Source: Beta vulgaris subsp. vulgaris
Taxonomy: Eukaryota; Streptophyta; Magnoliopsida; Caryophyllales; Amaranthaceae
Assembly (NCBI RefSeq): GCF_026745355.1
Contig: NC_079205.1
Span: 50,621,072-50,685,071 of the forward strand
Direction: 5' to 3'
Length of the DNA stretch: 64,000 nucleotides
The position numbers were made by a program, and so were the translations under genes. Of this stretch, positions 62,651 through 64,000 are shown one piece after another. The stretch's first letter is position 1. Every line of letters begins with the position of its first letter. A model generated the notes under the pieces. The model ran no database searches. It had not been told where the DNA came from and saw only the letters and a program-made list of their open reading frames with translations.

Positions 62651-64000
62651 CACTAATGGAAAAAATGATATACGTCACAACACAACTGCTGCGGTCTCTA
62701 AGAGAACTAAAGCGGTAAATCGTCGAACTTTTTGTAGGGAAATTGGGCATCATTAACTGCTGCGGTTCCTAGTAAACCAGATCCGTTAAAAGAAACCGAT
62801 ACAGATTTCTCTTCACGACTCCGGTTCTCTTAACCGCAGCGGTTAATCACCCAACATCGTACCCGCGTTTCCTTTTCACTCCTCTCTCTCCTCTTCAGAT
62901 CTACTCCTCCCTCCCAAACCCACGACACCAGGTCCCAACTACCCTCTCAAACCCATGACACTAACCACTCTCACTCGTAATTCCTCTCTCATCTACGAAC
63001 ACCATCGCCACAACGAACCACGAAAACCTCCTGACTTTGCAAATCACGAAAACCTTCACCCTCTCAAGCCACCGTAGCCATGCAATCTCGTGGCCTCGCC
63101 TTCTCTTTGTTCGTCGTCGCTGTTCGTCTAGAAAGGACAAACGTCGCTCACCATCAAAACCAATTTCACTTCCAACCAGATGGTCGTTTCTCTGTTAGTC
63201 TCTCATTCTTTCTTGATTTTTGTGTTTTTTTCTTTATTTGTTATTACAATTGCTAAATTGTAGAATGGAAAAGTTGCGTTGTTTGGAATTTTTGGAATTA
63301 AGCTCAAATTCTGTTAATTATGAGTTAAAAAGATTGATAATTGAGAATTTGAATCTGTTAGGCTGTTGAATTTGAGCATATTAATTCCATTTTTTTTTAG
63401 GTTGTATGAAGATTGCTGTAATTTTACTAATATTCATTGATTTTTAAAATTAAGGTCTTTTTTCTTATTTTGCTGCAATTTGTATTGTTAATGATGTGTT
63501 GAATTTGGGTCTGTTGGGTTGTTGAATTTGGGTAATGCTTCATTGGAAATTATGAGAAGATTATTTTTAGTTACATAGTTCACTTGAGTTTTCAGGAAAC
63601 TGATTGGCTCTTTGCTATGGCAGTGTATTCCAGGGTATTGAGATCGTATATATTGATTCACTGGAAAACATCTCTGTGACATTGAGTGTCAACTCCACGA
63701 AAGTTTCGCTTTCCTCGTTGATGATGCAATTGTGAGAACCAATTCGGAGCGGATTGCTTGTTAGAAGAGATGGTGAAGAAGCTAAGGCATTGGCTCTCTC
63801 TAGCCATGTGGAAGTACTCAATATGGTTCTTCAGTCAATGCAGTATCTAGGTTACATGGTTCCGGTTGCTTTATACATTATTTATTTGTGTTTAACAATG
63901 AATTTGTGTGGATGCCCATTTTTCCACATGTTTCTGAATTTCAACCATTTGACAATTCATGAAGTGTTTTCATTCACCAGTATGGTTTCGAGAAGAATAT
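62651..64000 (+). mobile_element. CACTA-5, 5' part (runs out of window)
   Basis: It starts CACTAATGGAAAAAATG at 62651. Subterminal words CTGCTGCGGT, AACCGCAGCGG and related forms lie at 62685-62850. A CT-rich leader (62870-63050) is followed by an ATG-containing stretch (63079, MQSRGLAFSLFVVAVR), a T-rich intron-like region (63190-63580) and exon-like DNA (63600-63850). The far terminus is outside the window. Confidence 0.78.
63600..63852 (+). pseudogene. Exon-like unidentified fragment in CACTA-5
   Basis: One plus-strand frame reads EIVYIDSLENISVTLSVNST and then SLSSLMMQL before a stop, and another continues with LALSSHVEVLNMVLQSM up to an AGGTTACATGG site. The composition is closer to coding than the surrounding T-rich DNA. 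I do not recognise the protein. It may be a captured host exon, by analogy with the kinesin exons at 21584-21887. Confidence 0.3.

Noticed and set aside
1..64000. Search for tRNA, rRNA, intact host genes or organellar inserts
   Set aside because: No cloverleaf A/B boxes, rRNA cores or intact multi-exon host gene were recognised. The only tRNA-related strings are primer-binding sites.

Overview
This is a plant nuclear window, almost certainly from a eudicot with a large, repeat-rich genome. It is AT-rich and holds plant-type CACTA (En/Spm), hAT, Mutator-like and Stowaway DNA transposons, Sirevirus (Ty1/copia), Athila-like and Tekay-like (Ty3/gypsy) LTR elements, and L1-type LINEs of the DUF4283 kind. 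I see no intact host gene, no tRNA or rRNA gene and no CRISPR. Nearly every base can be assigned to a transposable element (TE) nested inside another. Species cannot be fixed from the sequence; a Caryophyllales-like genome is only a guess.

Layout. 1-4797: 5' half of an autonomous-type CACTA element (CACTA-0, minus strand) with a decayed TNP2 transposase gene. 4798-35351: one L1-type LINE (LINE-B, minus strand) broken up by successive insertions: a small LTR element (LTR-A), which holds CACTA-1, which holds CACTA-2; a second LTR element at 16820-18493; a gene-carrying CACTA (20822-22524) with two kinesin-14 exons; and a 12-kb Sirevirus (23095-35133) that itself holds a solo LTR and a Mutator-like MITE. 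35436-35753: Stowaway MITE. 36781-40550: a second LINE (LINE-P, plus strand). 40557 to about 62650: an Athila-like element, broken by CACTA-3 (42601-44298), CACTA-4 (48803-56334, with its own decayed multi-exon gene) and two nested hAT elements (57252-62628) that enclose a 3.1-kb solo LTR. 62651-64000: start of another CACTA element (CACTA-5).

Most junctions are supported by matched target-site duplications (TSDs) read directly from the sequence: AATAA, GCT, ATA, ATAGA, TCT, ATT, ACT, TATAAAATT, TA, CCTAGGGG, ACAAG. This makes the order of insertions readable. The strongest structural result is that the two halves of LTR-A, CACTA-1, CACTA-2 and the LINE reverse transcriptase now point against each other. 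All four are repaired at once by undoing a single inversion of about 2.15 kb (about 4838-6989).

The strongest candidates for new biology are: (1) the kinesin-14 exons carried with introns inside a CACTA element; (2) at least six CACTA elements with near-identical termini but different subterminal repeat 'words', most carrying a gene-leader-like chassis; (3) a 25-bp minisatellite of about 55 copies in LTR-A that is open in all three sense frames; (4) a ~157-bp repeat placed in three different introns of the CACTA-4 gene.
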